Below, one piece after another: positions 16,661 to 25,119 of a stretch of DNA of 51,985 bases (within the stretch, counting starts at the first letter, position 1; every line of letters starts with the position of its first letter). The notes beneath the pieces are model-generated. The model was not told the origin of the DNA, made no database searches, and saw nothing but the letters and a program-made list of their open reading frames with translations. The position numbers and the translations under genes are program-made. Origin of the DNA: Lachnospira sp. UBA3790 (GTDB taxonomy: Bacteria; Bacillota; Clostridia; Lachnospirales; Lachnospiraceae); the NCBI GenBank assembly GCA_002369135.1, contig DFEY01000003.1:1-51985 (forward strand). Direction: 5' to 3'.

Positions 16661-17206
16661 ATGGCAAAATGGGTATGTTCAGTGTGTGGTTACACACATG
16701 AAGGTGATACACCACCTGAGAAATGTCCACAGTGTGGAGTGCCAGCAGAGAAGTTTAACAAGCAAGAAGAAGGCGAAATGACTTGGGCTGCAGAGCATGT
16801 AGTAGGCGTAGCTCAGGGTGTTGACGAAGAGATTATTGAAGGCTTAAGAGATAACTTTAACGGAGAATGTTCAGAAGTAGGTATGTATCTAGCAATGGCT
16901 AGAGTAGCTTACAGAGAGGGCTATCCAGAAGTTGGATCATATTATGAGAAGGCTGCTTGGGAAGAAGCGGAGCACGCTGCAAAGTTCGCAGAACTTTTGG
17001 GCGAAGTAGTTACAGATAGCACAAAGAAGAATCTACAGATGAGAGTGGATGCTGAAAACGGTGCTACAGCAGGAAAGACTGAATTGGCTAAGAAAGCTAA
17101 AGAGCAGAATCTTGATGCTATCCATGACACAGTGCATGAAATGGCAAGAGATGAAGCAAGACACGGAAAGGCTTTCAAAGGCCTATTGGATAGATACTTT
17201 GGTTAA
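16661..17206 (+). CDS. Reverse rubrerythrin (NADH peroxidase component)
   Basis: 181 residues with the domain order reversed relative to classical rubrerythrin. The N-terminal rubredoxin-like knuckle is at 1-35 (CSVCG and CPQCG). The ferritin-like four-helix diiron domain follows, with the iron-ligand motifs ECSEVGMYL, EEAEHAAKF and RDEARHGKAF. In clostridia reverse rubrerythrins reduce hydrogen peroxide and oxygen with electrons from NADH through partner reductases. AAGGAGG precedes the ATG, and TATAAT at 16623-16628 is a likely -10 box. The rubredoxin gene 46 bp downstream is a plausible electron donor. Confidence 0.93.
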   Translation: MAKWVCSVCGYTHEGDTPPEKCPQCGVPAEKFNKQEEGEMTWAAEHVVGVAQGVDEEIIEGLRDNFNGECSEVGMYLAMARVAYREGYPEVGSYYEKAAWEEAEHAAKFAELLGEVVTDSTKKNLQMRVDAENGATAGKTELAKKAKEQNLDAIHDTVHEMARDEARHGKAFKGLLDRYFG

Positions 17207-17252
17207 TCTACGAGCTGAGTAGGCTCGTTTATAATAATGAAGGAGGCACGTT

Positions 17253-17417
17253 ATGGATAAATATTTCTGTAATCCATGTGGTTATGTTTATGACCCTGAG
17301 AAAGGTGATCCAGATAATGGTATCGCTCCAGGTACTGCATTTGAAGATTTACCAGATGATTGGACTTGCCCACTATGTGGTGTTGAGAAATCATCATTCC
17401 AGAGAGTTATCGAATAA
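17253..17417 (+). CDS. Rubredoxin
   Basis: 54 residues. It begins MDKYFCNPCGYVYDPEKG and has the two iron-binding CxxCG knuckles (CNPCG at 6-10, CPLCG at 39-43), with the conserved DPDNGI, GTAFEDLPDDW between them. The start is fixed by AAGGAGG 7-8 nt upstream. Small cytoplasmic electron carrier; next to reverse rubrerythrin it likely feeds electrons to peroxide reduction. A perfect 30-nt terminator palindrome follows. Confidence 0.95.
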   Translation: MDKYFCNPCGYVYDPEKGDPDNGIAPGTAFEDLPDDWTCPLCGVEKSSFQRVIE

Positions 17418-17430
17418 TCACAAACAAAAT

Positions 17431-17460
17431 AAAAAGAGCTGTCATATGACAGCTCTTTTT
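17431..17460. terminator. Perfectly symmetric terminator after rubredoxin
   Basis: A perfect 30-nt palindrome with arms AAAAAGAGCTGTCAT and ATGACAGCTCTTTTT. Able to act in both directions. Confidence 0.9.
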
Positions 17461-17473
17461 TATTGCATAAAAA

Positions 17474-17495
17474 AGCCGGCGCATTTGCACCGGCT
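17474..17495 (-). terminator. Intrinsic terminator of the nfnAB operon
   Basis: On the minus strand AGCCGGTGC pairs with GCGCCGGCT (one G-U pair), followed by a T-run (complement of 17468-17473). It lies just after the nfnB stop. Confidence 0.85.
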
Positions 17496-17500
17496 CTAGA

Positions 17501-18895
17501 TTAACCTCTTAACTTCTTATCAATGTTTTCTGCGGCCTGTTTTCCAGCGCCCATCGCTAGGATAACAGTAGCAGCACCAGTTACGGCATCTCCACCTGCA
17601 TAAACATTATCTCTTGTAGTCTCAAGTGTGTCTTCATTTACAACTAAGCAACCCCACTTGTTTGCTTCTAGGCCTTCAGTAGTTGAACGGATTAGTGGGT
17701 TAGGACTAGTACCAATTGACATGATAACTGTATCCACATCCATATCAAACTCTGAACCCTCAATAGGGATTGGACGACGTCTTCCTGACTCATCAGGCTC
17801 ACCCAATTCCATCTCGATACAAGTGATGCTCTTGACTCTTCCTTCTTCGTCACCGTTTATCTTCACAGGATTATTTAAAGTCTTAAAGATAATTCCTTCT
17901 TCCTGTGCATGGTGAACTTCCTCAGCACGAGCTGGAAGTTCTTCCATACCACGACGGTAAACGATAGTCACTTCATCAGCGCCCAGTCTCATAGCAGTAC
18001 GAGCAGCATCCATTGCCACGTTACCGCCACCAACCACGGCTACCTTCTTACTCTTAATAATAGGAGTATCATATTCGTCTATGTAAGCTTTCATAAGGTT
18101 TGTACGAGTCAAATACTCATTAGCTGAAAGAACGCCAATCAATGACTCACCTTCAATATTCATAAACATTGGAAGACCAGCACCTGAGCCTATGAACACA
18201 GCCTTAAAGCCCATCTCCATAATCTCATCAACTGAAAGCACGCGGCCAACCACCATACTTGTTTCTATTTTAACTCCTAGAGCCTCTAGGTTATCAACTT
18301 CCTTCTGAACAATAGCCTTTGGAAGTCTGAATTCAGGAATACCATAAACCAAAACTCCGCCAGCCTTGTGGAATGCTTCGAAGATTGTTACTTCGTAGCC
18401 AAGCTTCGCCAAATCAGCTGCACATGTAAGTCCAGCAGGACCAGCACCTACCACAGCTACCTTAATGCCATTTGACTCAGGTTTCTCAGCCGCCTCTGAC
18501 GAATTAGCTAAATGCCAGTCAGCGACAAATCTCTCTAATCTACCGATAGCTACTGGCTCATCCTTTATACCACGAATACATTTAGACTCACACTGACTTT
18601 CCTGAGGACAAACACGTCCACACACAGCAGGAAGTCCGTTAGTAGTAGTGATAATCTTGTAAGCTTCCTCAAACTCTTTATTAGCAACCTTCTCAATAAA
18701 CTCAGGAATTCTAACCCTAACAGGGCATCCTCCCATACAAGGTTTGTTTTTACAATTGATACAACGAGTAGCTTCCTCCACAGCCATTTCCTCTGTGTAG
18801 CCCAAAGCTACCTCGTCAAAGTTCTTATTTCTAACGTTTGGATCTTGAACAGGCATTTGTACCTTATCTGGTCTCATATTAGGCATTCTCGACAC
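17501..18895 (-). CDS. nfnB: NfnB, NADPH-binding subunit of ferredoxin:NADP oxidoreductase
   Basis: 464 residues, GltD/GltA-like flavoprotein. An N-terminal bacterioferredoxin-type domain holds two cysteine sets, C45/C48/C53/C57 and C92/C96/C102/C106, for [4Fe-4S] clusters. Two dinucleotide folds follow: VAVVGAGPAGLTCA (about 149) for FAD and VAVVGGGNVAMDAAR (about 287) for NADPH. With NfnA it forms the flavin-bifurcating complex that couples NADH, NADPH and ferredoxin pools in anaerobes. Taken alone it could be annotated as glutamate synthase small subunit, but the partner directly upstream and the absence of a large subunit favour Nfn. Its start overlaps the nfnA end by 17 nt, implying translational coupling. 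Confidence 0.9.
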   Translation of the reverse strand: MSRMPNMRPDKVQMPVQDPNVRNKNFDEVALGYTEEMAVEEATRCINCKNKPCMGGCPVRVRIPEFIEKVANKEFEEAYKIITTTNGLPAVCGRVCPQESQCESKCIRGIKDEPVAIGRLERFVADWHLANSSEAAEKPESNGIKVAVVGAGPAGLTCAADLAKLGYEVTIFEAFHKAGGVLVYGIPEFRLPKAIVQKEVDNLEALGVKIETSMVVGRVLSVDEIMEMGFKAVFIGSGAGLPMFMNIEGESLIGVLSANEYLTRTNLMKAYIDEYDTPIIKSKKVAVVGGGNVAMDAARTAMRLGADEVTIVYRRGMEELPARAEEVHHAQEEGIIFKTLNNPVKINGDEEGRVKSITCIEMELGEPDESGRRRPIPIEGSEFDMDVDTVIMSIGTSPNPLIRSTTEGLEANKWGCLVVNEDTLETTRDNVYAGGDAVTGAATVILAMGAGKQAAENIDKKLRG

Positions 18896-19727
18896 CTCCC
18901 ATCTTCATAAGACGGCAATTCTCTCTATCGTGTGCCTCGAACTCAGCATACATAGCATTACGTCTCATAAGTTCATCGTAATCTACCTGGTGTCCGTCAA
19001 AGTCAGGACCATCTACGCAGGCAAACTTTGTCTCGCCACCAACAGTCACGCGGCAACCACCGCACATTCCTGTACCGTCAATCATGATTGGGTTTAGTGA
19101 TACGAGAGTCTTTATATTGTAAGGCTCAGTAACCTTAGAAACAAACTTCATCATAATAACAGGACCGATTGCAATCACTAGATCGTAGTCATTTCCAGCA
19201 TCGATAAGCTCCTGTAGTTTATCAGTTACAAAACCTTTGTCGCCGTAACTTCCATCGTCAGTAGTGATGTATAGGTTGTCACAAATATCTTTATATTCAT
19301 CTTCCAAAATCACGATGTCCTTACTTCTAAAACCAGCAATTACATCAACATGTGCTCCCATAGCATGCAAAGCCTTCGCCGAAGGATACGCAATAGCATT
19401 ACCAACGCCACCGCCCACTACGCATACGTTTTTGGCATCGCCAAAGTCAGTAGCAACTCCAAGTGGTCCTACAAAATCCTCAATATAATCGCCAGTCTTT
19501 AGCTGTGATAGAAGCATAGTAGTCTGTCCAACCTTCTGGATAATAACGCTCACTGTTCCAGCCTCAGGATCAGTGTCAGCGATAGTGAAAGGCACGCGCT
19601 CGCCCTGTTCATCAATTCTAATAATGATAAACTGGCCTGCTTTGGCCTTCTTTGCTACGAATGGTGCTTCCACATCAAGTCTAAAAACATCATCATTTAG
19701 CTTTTGTGCATTAACAATTTTAAACAT
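18879..19727 (-). CDS. nfnA: NfnA, NADH-binding subunit of ferredoxin:NADP oxidoreductase
   Basis: 282 residues, PyrK/dihydroorotate dehydrogenase electron-transfer type. The start is the ATG at 19727 with GGAGG five bases upstream; the upstream TTG would place the ribosome site inside the coding region. An N-terminal FAD-binding beta barrel (RVPFTIADTD) is followed by the NAD-binding region (VCVVGGGVGNAIAYP) and a C-terminal [2Fe-2S] site D217, C222, C225, C237, the Asp plus three Cys pattern known for NfnA. First gene of the two-gene minus operon; promoter at 19780-19809. Confidence 0.9.
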   Translation of the reverse strand: MFKIVNAQKLNDDVFRLDVEAPFVAKKAKAGQFIIIRIDEQGERVPFTIADTDPEAGTVSVIIQKVGQTTMLLSQLKTGDYIEDFVGPLGVATDFGDAKNVCVVGGGVGNAIAYPSAKALHAMGAHVDVIAGFRSKDIVILEDEYKDICDNLYITTDDGSYGDKGFVTDKLQELIDAGNDYDLVIAIGPVIMMKFVSKVTEPYNIKTLVSLNPIMIDGTGMCGGCRVTVGGETKFACVDGPDFDGHQVDYDELMRRNAMYAEFEAHDRENCRLMKMGGVENA

Positions 19728-19779
19728 TTCATCCTCCAAACTTTTTTTTATTAAGAAAAAGTGTTTAAAAACTTACATA

Positions 19780-19809
19780 AATATAGAAGATATTCTAGCA
19801 CATTGTCAA
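19780..19809 (-). promoter_or_regulatory. Promoter of nfnAB
   Basis: On the minus strand TTGACA (complement of 19804-19809), an 18-nt spacer and TATATT (complement of 19780-19785). Confidence 0.65.
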
Positions 19810-19899
19810 AAAAATATCAATCTCAGAATGTTAGCAAAACCCTTAATAATATTAAGTGTTTTAGGGGTTTGAAAAACCCTAATTATATGTCTTTTTTAG

Positions 19900-19928
19900 T
19901 TGAATATATGCCACTTTATTTGTATAAT
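19900..19928 (+). promoter_or_regulatory. Promoter of purA
   Basis: TTGAAT (19900-19905), a 17-nt spacer and TATAAT (19923-19928), 65 nt before purA. Confidence 0.75.
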
Positions 19929-19993
19929 ATTAGTCGGTGTTAGGACGGATAAACAATAGGCAAATTGCGTCACACACCAGGAGGAAAAATCAA

Positions 19994-21277
19994 ATGGTAA
20001 GAGCTATAGTCGGAGCCAATTGGGGCGACGAAGGCAAAGGAAAAATTACAGATATGCTTGGAGAACAGTCTGATATTATTATCAGATTCCAGGGTGGAAG
20101 TAATGCAGGACACACTATCATAAATGACTATGGTAGATTCGCTTTGCACCTTCTTCCTTCAGGAGTTTTCTATCAGCATACAACATGTATCATCGGTAAT
20201 GGAGTGGCACTTAACATTCCATACCTACAAAAAGAGATTGATGACATCGTAAGTCAGGGCGTGCCAAAGCCAAACATTTTGGTTTCAGACAGAGCACAGA
20301 TTTTGATGCCATATCATATCGATTTTGATACATACGAAGAAGAGAGACTTGGTGGAAAGGCTTTCGGTTCTACAAAATCAGGAATCGCTCCTTTCTATTC
20401 GGATAAATATGCAAAGATTGGATTCCAGGTATCCGAACTCTTTGACGAGGACACATTGGTTGAAAAAGTTGAGCGTGTGTGCGAGCAGAAAAACATTTTG
20501 TTAGAGCATATGTATCACAAACCAGCAATCGATCCAAAGGAACTCTTAGAGACTTTGCATGAGTACAGAGATATAGTAAAGCCTTACGTTTGTGACGTGG
20601 CAGTATATCTACGCGAGGCCATCAAAGAAGGCAAGAACATTCTACTTGAGGGTCAGCTTGGTACTTTGAAAGATCCAGATTTCGGTATTTATCCTATGGT
20701 GACATCTTCATCTACACTAGCAGCTTACGGTGCTATCGGTGCAGGTATTCCACCATATGAGATTACAGATATTGTAACTGTAGTTAAGGCTTACTCTAGT
20801 GCAGTGGGCGCTGGCGAGTTTGTTTCAGAGATTCATGATGAAGACGAAGCAGACGAATTAAGAAAACGCGGCGGCGACAAAGGAGAATTCGGAGCTACTA
20901 CAGGACGTCCTAGAAGAGTGGGTTGGTTTGACGCAGTTGCTTCTAGATACGGCGTACAGATGCAGGGTGCTACAGAAGTTGCACTTACATGTCTAGACGT
21001 ACTTGGATACTTAGATGAGATTCCAGTATGTGTTGGATACGATGTGGACGGAGAAGTAACTAAGGACTTCCCTGTTACAGCGAAACTTAAGAAAGCAAAA
21101 CCTGTTTATGAGAAACTTCCAGGTTGGAAGGAAGATATCAGAGGTATCACAGAATACGACGAACTTCCAGAAAACTGTAAGAATTATATTGAATTTATTG
21201 AAAAAGAACTTGGCGTTCCAGTAACTATGGCTAGTAACGGCCCTGGAAGACACGAGATGATTTTCAGAAAGAAATAA
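19994..21277 (+). CDS. purA: Adenylosuccinate synthetase
   Basis: Joins IMP and aspartate with GTP to give adenylosuccinate, the first step from IMP to AMP. The start is the ATG at 19994, with AGGAGGA upstream; the longer upstream reading has no ribosome site. 427 residues, the normal length. The P-loop-like GDEGKGK near residue 12 and the NAGHT motif near 40 are diagnostic. VTSSSTLAAYGAIGAG, TTGRPRRVGWFD and the C-terminal GPGRHEMI are the other conserved blocks. Followed after 12 bp by a small membrane-protein gene, probably in the same transcript. Confidence 0.97.
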   Translation: MVRAIVGANWGDEGKGKITDMLGEQSDIIIRFQGGSNAGHTIINDYGRFALHLLPSGVFYQHTTCIIGNGVALNIPYLQKEIDDIVSQGVPKPNILVSDRAQILMPYHIDFDTYEEERLGGKAFGSTKSGIAPFYSDKYAKIGFQVSELFDEDTLVEKVERVCEQKNILLEHMYHKPAIDPKELLETLHEYRDIVKPYVCDVAVYLREAIKEGKNILLEGQLGTLKDPDFGIYPMVTSSSTLAAYGAIGAGIPPYEITDIVTVVKAYSSAVGAGEFVSEIHDEDEADELRKRGGDKGEFGATTGRPRRVGWFDAVASRYGVQMQGATEVALTCLDVLGYLDEIPVCVGYDVDGEVTKDFPVTAKLKKAKPVYEKLPGWKEDIRGITEYDELPENCKNYIEFIEKELGVPVTMASNGPGRHEMIFRKK

Positions 21278-21289
21278 GAGGACAGTAGT

Positions 21290-21544
21290 ATGGATAAAGC
21301 AAAGAGAGTACTTGCGCTAGTGACAGTTGGAATACTAGTTTTGTGTATTGTTCTAACAGTAGTGTTCGTAATTCTTTATAATGTTACAAATTCAAAGTTT
21401 TACGAGACAGCTTGGATGGCTAGTGCGTTCTGCATGCTGATGCTTCCGATTGTTATTTGGGTAATGTTTTGGATTTACAGATTACTCAGAGGACGTGGAG
21501 TAGAAAAAGAAGCAGTACAAACAGAAGAAAAAACAGAAGAATAA
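21290..21544 (+). CDS. Small two-helix membrane protein, unknown
   Basis: 84 residues. Two hydrophobic helices, about 9-31 (VLALVTVGILVLCIVLTVV) and 42-66 (ASAFCMLMLPIVIWVMFWI), then an Arg-rich junction (RLLRGRG) and a short acidic tail ending EEKTEE. The short N-terminus and the C-terminal tail probably both face the cytoplasm. AGGACAG upstream is a modest ribosome site. It follows purA by 12 bp. I do not recognise the family. Its last 21 nt, including the stop codon, are repeated in inverted form at the end of the convergent gene. Confidence 0.75.
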   Translation: MDKAKRVLALVTVGILVLCIVLTVVFVILYNVTNSKFYETAWMASAFCMLMLPIVIWVMFWIYRLLRGRGVEKEAVQTEEKTEE

Positions 21545-21652
21545 AAAGTATTAATATACAAAGAAAAAACAATAGGAAACGAACGATTTTAAGTGAGTTC
21601 CTATTGTTTTTTCTTTGTCTTATAAAAAATATTATTCTTCTGTTTTTTCTTC
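21524..21652. repeat. 21-bp perfect inverted repeat formed by two convergent gene ends
   Basis: Positions 21524-21544 and 21632-21652 are exact reverse complements. Each copy encodes the last residues EEKTEE plus the TAA stop of its own gene, on opposite strands. The hairpin at 21560-21616 lies between the copies, giving a nested symmetric structure. Confidence 0.9.
21560..21616. terminator. Long-stem bidirectional hairpin with conserved loop, copy 1
   Basis: Perfect 19-bp stem (21560-21578 with 21598-21616), A-rich on the left and T-rich on the right, so it can terminate both convergent genes. The 19-nt loop contains CGAACGATTTTAAGTGAG. The same 18 nt, reverse complemented, form the loop of the hairpin at 28698-28760, whose stem sequence is different. 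Confidence 0.85.
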
Positions 21653-22687
21653 AGGCTGTGTTTCGGCGTTTTCTTCCTCACGACCTCTTATAATCGCGGC
21701 TGCCATTCGCATTTTCTCATCGGAATGTCCAGTGATTATCTCATATTCAGTAGCCTTGATAGATTTAATAATAGCCATTGCCTCATCACTTGATTTTCTA
21801 GGTACTTTGACGACCTCTCCATCTCTAGTGATAAAGTTGATAGTGTAAGTTAAACTGTGCTTTCCAATATCAAAGCCTCGACGGCCTAGTCTGAATACCC
21901 AGATAACATCTTTAAGCGGAATAATAAACGCGCCAGATGTATCCAAGTCTATATAATAATCCTCTGTAATATATGTGGCGTTTATCTGTAAATAGTTTTC
22001 GCTATCAAGCTCGTCTTGAGCCTCGTCTATAAGTTCATGACACTCTTCCTTAGACAGATAAGAACAAACTTCAAAACGATATGGATCTTTGTAACCCTTG
22101 ATTGAATTGATTAGTCTGACAATTGCAAGTCCGATAAGCAAGATGATTACAATTAAACTAAAAATATATCTGTAAGGGTGATAGTTTGCAGAACTTACTA
22201 TCCATTCAGTTGAAATGCTGTTTAAATCTTCTTCAGTCCAATTCAAATCCTTCGCAAACATTGAAATCATTTCATTATATGCACGATTTGGCTTGATTAC
22301 CTTAGCCTTGAAAGTAAGATTTTTAATTTCTTCTTTGACAGCGTCTTCAGGTAAATTTTTGCCGTCGGCTTTTACTAAATCTTGAGGAATGAGTGCAAAT
22401 GCACACTTGCCATCTTTTATTGTGTAGTAGTAGGAGAACTTTGTTCCAATGCCATTTTTTACATCGTAGCCCGTATATCTCATTTGTTTAGTGGATACTT
22501 CGACAAAGTCGTCTTTTGCGCTGATATTAAAGATGCCATCCACTTTCTTTGGACTTAGTAGACTTCCAAATGGCACAATAAAAAGTAGCGCTATCATAAC
22601 AACGATAACAACTACTGGCAAAATACATCTGCGTTTACAGATATCTTTTATATGATCGAGTATTACAATTCTATCTTCGTTTTCCAT
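21632..22687 (-). CDS. Two-TM membrane protein with C-terminal cytoplasmic domain, unknown
   Basis: 351 residues, convergent with purA and the small membrane gene. The short N-terminus is cytoplasmic and basic (DICKRR). A first membrane helix lies at about 22-42 and a second at about 174-194 (FSLIVIILLIGLAIVRLI). The 130 residues between them would be extracytoplasmic. The C-terminal 155 residues are soluble and beta-rich (YLQINATYITEDYYIDL, GAFIIPLKDVIWVFRLGRRG), reminiscent of PH-like or YcxB-like domains, though I cannot assign one. The tail ends in EEKTEE, the same as the opposing gene. AAGGAAAGAG precedes the ATG on the minus strand. Function unknown. Confidence 0.8.
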   Translation of the reverse strand: MENEDRIVILDHIKDICKRRCILPVVVIVVMIALLFIVPFGSLLSPKKVDGIFNISAKDDFVEVSTKQMRYTGYDVKNGIGTKFSYYYTIKDGKCAFALIPQDLVKADGKNLPEDAVKEEIKNLTFKAKVIKPNRAYNEMISMFAKDLNWTEEDLNSISTEWIVSSANYHPYRYIFSLIVIILLIGLAIVRLINSIKGYKDPYRFEVCSYLSKEECHELIDEAQDELDSENYLQINATYITEDYYIDLDTSGAFIIPLKDVIWVFRLGRRGFDIGKHSLTYTINFITRDGEVVKVPRKSSDEAMAIIKSIKATEYEIITGHSDEKMRMAAAIIRGREEENAETQPEEKTEE

Positions 22688-22775
22688 AAAAATCTCTTTC
22701 CTTCGTGTATTAGTATACTCATTTAGGAAAGCATTATCAAGCGAGAAAGGTTGTCGAAATCTGCGTTTTATTTGG

Positions 22776-22804
22776 TTGTAAAAACCCCTATGAATTGATA
22801 AAAT
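22776..22804 (+). promoter_or_regulatory. Probable hslO promoter
   Basis: TTGTAA (22776-22781), a 17-nt spacer and TAAAAT (22799-22804). Confidence 0.5.
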
Positions 22805-22831
22805 GTTAATGGTATTTTTAAGGAGAAATTA

Positions 22832-23707
22832 ATGGATTACATAGTTAGAGCAGTAGACAAGAATAAGGAAGTTCGTATTTTTGCGATTACTTCTAGAGAG
22901 TTAGTCGAGAGAGCTAGGGAGATTCACAACACTAGCCCTGTGGCTACAGCTGCGCTTGGAAGATTACTTTCAGCCGGCGCTATGATGGGCCAAATGCTAA
23001 AGGGTGAAGAGGAACTTTTGACGCTCAAGATGAAGGGCGATGGAAAGATTAATGGTGTGACAGTGCTAGCGGACAACTCTGCAAAGGTAAAGGGTTATGT
23101 TGGAAACCCTTCTGTTATGCTGCCTCCCAACTATGCGGGAAAGTTGGATGTAGGTGCAGCTATCGGTTATGGCGAACTTACAGTCATCAAAGATATGGGT
23201 CTTAAAGAGCCTTACATTTCAAAAGTGCCTTTGGCTACTAGCGAGGTGGCTGAAGATTTAACATATTACTTTGCATCGAGCGAGCAGACTCCATCAGCGG
23301 TGGGTCTGGGCGTTTTAATGTCTAAGGATAATCACGTGCGTGAAGCAGGTGGATTTATCGTTCAGATGATGCCAGATGCCAAAGAAGAGACAGTTTCAAA
23401 GATAGAAGAAAACTTATCAAAAATCACATCTGTCACTGATATACTAAAGGAAGGAAATACTCCTGAAGATTTAGTGAAAGCGGTGATGGGAGATATTGAG
23501 GTTGAGTTTACAGACAGAATAGAAGCAAAGTATGAATGCAACTGCAGCAAAGAACGTGTAATGAGAGTTCTTGCTACTTTGAATAAAAAAGATTTAGCAG
23601 ATTTGATTGCAGAGGGAGAAGACATAGAAGTGAACTGTGATTTCTGTAATTCTAAATATGTGTTTAAGACTGATGAGTTGAAGGAGGCTTTAGGATGGGA
23701 AGATTAA
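22832..23707 (+). CDS. hslO: Hsp33 redox-regulated chaperone
   Basis: Cytoplasmic holdase activated by oxidative unfolding. 291 residues, normal size. The N-terminal domain shows the family blocks ATAALGRLLSAGAMMG, LTLKMKGDG and GYVGNP. The C-terminal zinc switch has CNC near 237 and CDFC near 269, the C-X-C...C-X-X-C arrangement of Hsp33. AAGGAG precedes the ATG. The last 13 nt overlap the sortase gene, whose ribosome site AAGGAGG (23681-23687) is inside hslO, so the two are probably translated together. Confidence 0.95.
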   Translation: MDYIVRAVDKNKEVRIFAITSRELVERAREIHNTSPVATAALGRLLSAGAMMGQMLKGEEELLTLKMKGDGKINGVTVLADNSAKVKGYVGNPSVMLPPNYAGKLDVGAAIGYGELTVIKDMGLKEPYISKVPLATSEVAEDLTYYFASSEQTPSAVGLGVLMSKDNHVREAGGFIVQMMPDAKEETVSKIEENLSKITSVTDILKEGNTPEDLVKAVMGDIEVEFTDRIEAKYECNCSKERVMRVLATLNKKDLADLIAEGEDIEVNCDFCNSKYVFKTDELKEALGWED

Positions 23708-25119
23708 AGATAATTTTAACTCTAGCTATTAGTATGGCGATGTTACTCGCAATTAATGCAAGCGTCTTTGGCGCGGAAATAAATGTGAACGAGAGAAAAA
23801 TGTTAGATGCGTTTAAAAACGCAGAGCCATTTGCCACATACCTAGATAAAAACTACGTAAATCAATTTGAAAATTATTTTTCAAGAGATGATATAGATAT
23901 AGAGAGGAAGACTGCTGAACTTTTCCTAGATTATTTTTCAAAAGGATTAGTAGAATATAAAAAATCGAGCGGCAAAGGTCCTGTGTTTAGCCAGTCATCA
24001 ACATCTCTACATTACTTCCAGTATGCGGGATCAACTATCGATTTGTACTTAGAGTATGATAGCAAATCAAACAGTTACTATGCTATTGATAACGCAGGAT
24101 ATATTGTGATTGACCCAAACAAGGTTATAAAAGATACGGATACTGAAAATAAATCTGACAACAAAAAACAAACAGGGGACGAACAATCGGGGGGCGTTTC
24201 TGTTGAAGTGATTTTTGCCGGAGTAGTTTTCTTGATCTTTGTCGGTTTCTTATTTAATGCGAAGAAGTGGATTAATAGAATTAGAAGACACAGCGACAAA
24301 AACTACGACGATGAAGAAGACGACGAGATGGAAGTTGCAAACAGAAAGACTAGAAGAGCTAGACTTCAAACTTTCTCTTACACTAACTTCAAACAGGTTA
24401 TTAAGTATTGCTATGTGCCAATAATTATGTGCATAATTCTGGTTGGAACACTAGTTGTTGTTTATTGGCCATACACTGAAATATATAAGAGCTTAAAGCA
24501 CGGTTTTGTTCAAAACCTAACTCTTAATACATATTCTGAAGAGAAGAAAGATTTTAAAAATGTTCCTATAATTAAGGATAAAACTATTAAAGGTAATCAA
24601 GTTCATTGGCCTAAGTTCACTGAGCCTTATGGATTGATTGAGTGCGACAAAATTGGTTTGGCAGCACCTCTTTATATGGGCGACTCAGACTATGTGCTAA
24701 GTGGTAAAATCAAACGAAAAGTAGAAAACGACTACGACGACGAATTCGAGGGCAAATTGCAAGAGGAGTTCAACGGAGCAGCAGGTACTTACCTTGGAAG
24801 CTCAATTCCTGGTGATGGAAAGCCTATTTTAGTTGGCGCGCATGACACTACTTACTTTGCGCCTTTAGAAAAAGTGAAAAAAGGAATGGTGATGGGTGTT
24901 ACCACCACTTATGCTAGATATAAATATAAAGTGACAGATATCAAGGTCTTTGACGAGGGTGATTACGACAAGGCTTATGACCTACAAGCCGACAAAGAGA
25001 CATTGATTCTTTATACATGTTATCCATTTGGAAAACTAAATGGTGACAAGAGCAAGAGAATGTTTGTGTATTTAGATAAAACATTCGGACCTTCTATAGA
25101 TAAGGAGGTGACAAAATAA
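23695..25119 (+). CDS. Membrane sortase with extra N-terminal extracytoplasmic region
   Basis: 474 residues. The C-terminal sortase domain has the catalytic His383 (GAHDTTYFAPL), Cys442 (LILYTCYPF) and Arg455 (KSKRMFVYL), with the preceding YGLIECDKIGL and PLYMGDSDYVL blocks of class D-like housekeeping or accessory sortases. Unusually, about 255 residues precede it: a signal or anchor helix (5-25), an unrecognised region (28-160), a helix (168-188), a charged, probably cytoplasmic loop (190-235, acidic NYDDEEDDEMEV) and a second helix (240-258). Sortases normally attach surface proteins to peptidoglycan at an LPXTG-like signal, or build pili. No such substrate is visible in this window. The gene overlaps hslO upstream and abuts the membrane gene downstream (stop/start overlap). 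Confidence 0.88.
   Translation: MGRLKIILTLAISMAMLLAINASVFGAEINVNERKMLDAFKNAEPFATYLDKNYVNQFENYFSRDDIDIERKTAELFLDYFSKGLVEYKKSSGKGPVFSQSSTSLHYFQYAGSTIDLYLEYDSKSNSYYAIDNAGYIVIDPNKVIKDTDTENKSDNKKQTGDEQSGGVSVEVIFAGVVFLIFVGFLFNAKKWINRIRRHSDKNYDDEEDDEMEVANRKTRRARLQTFSYTNFKQVIKYCYVPIIMCIILVGTLVVVYWPYTEIYKSLKHGFVQNLTLNTYSEEKKDFKNVPIIKDKTIKGNQVHWPKFTEPYGLIECDKIGLAAPLYMGDSDYVLSGKIKRKVENDYDDEFEGKLQEEFNGAAGTYLGSSIPGDGKPILVGAHDTTYFAPLEKVKKGMVMGVTTTYARYKYKVTDIKVFDEGDYDKAYDLQADKETLILYTCYPFGKLNGDKSKRMFVYLDKTFGPSIDKEVTK

Noticed and set aside
17278..17499. 73-codon frame overlapping rubredoxin
   Set aside because: It is an out-of-frame reading of the rubredoxin gene and its terminator; the true gene is 17253-17417.
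17501..18895. Annotation as glutamate synthase small subunit
   Set aside because: No large subunit gene is present and the overlapping upstream gene is a PyrK-like NfnA with the Asp/three-Cys cluster pattern.
19761..19943. Small plus-strand frames between nfnA and purA
   Set aside because: They read across the divergent promoters, have no ribosome sites, and contain biased, non-protein-like sequence.
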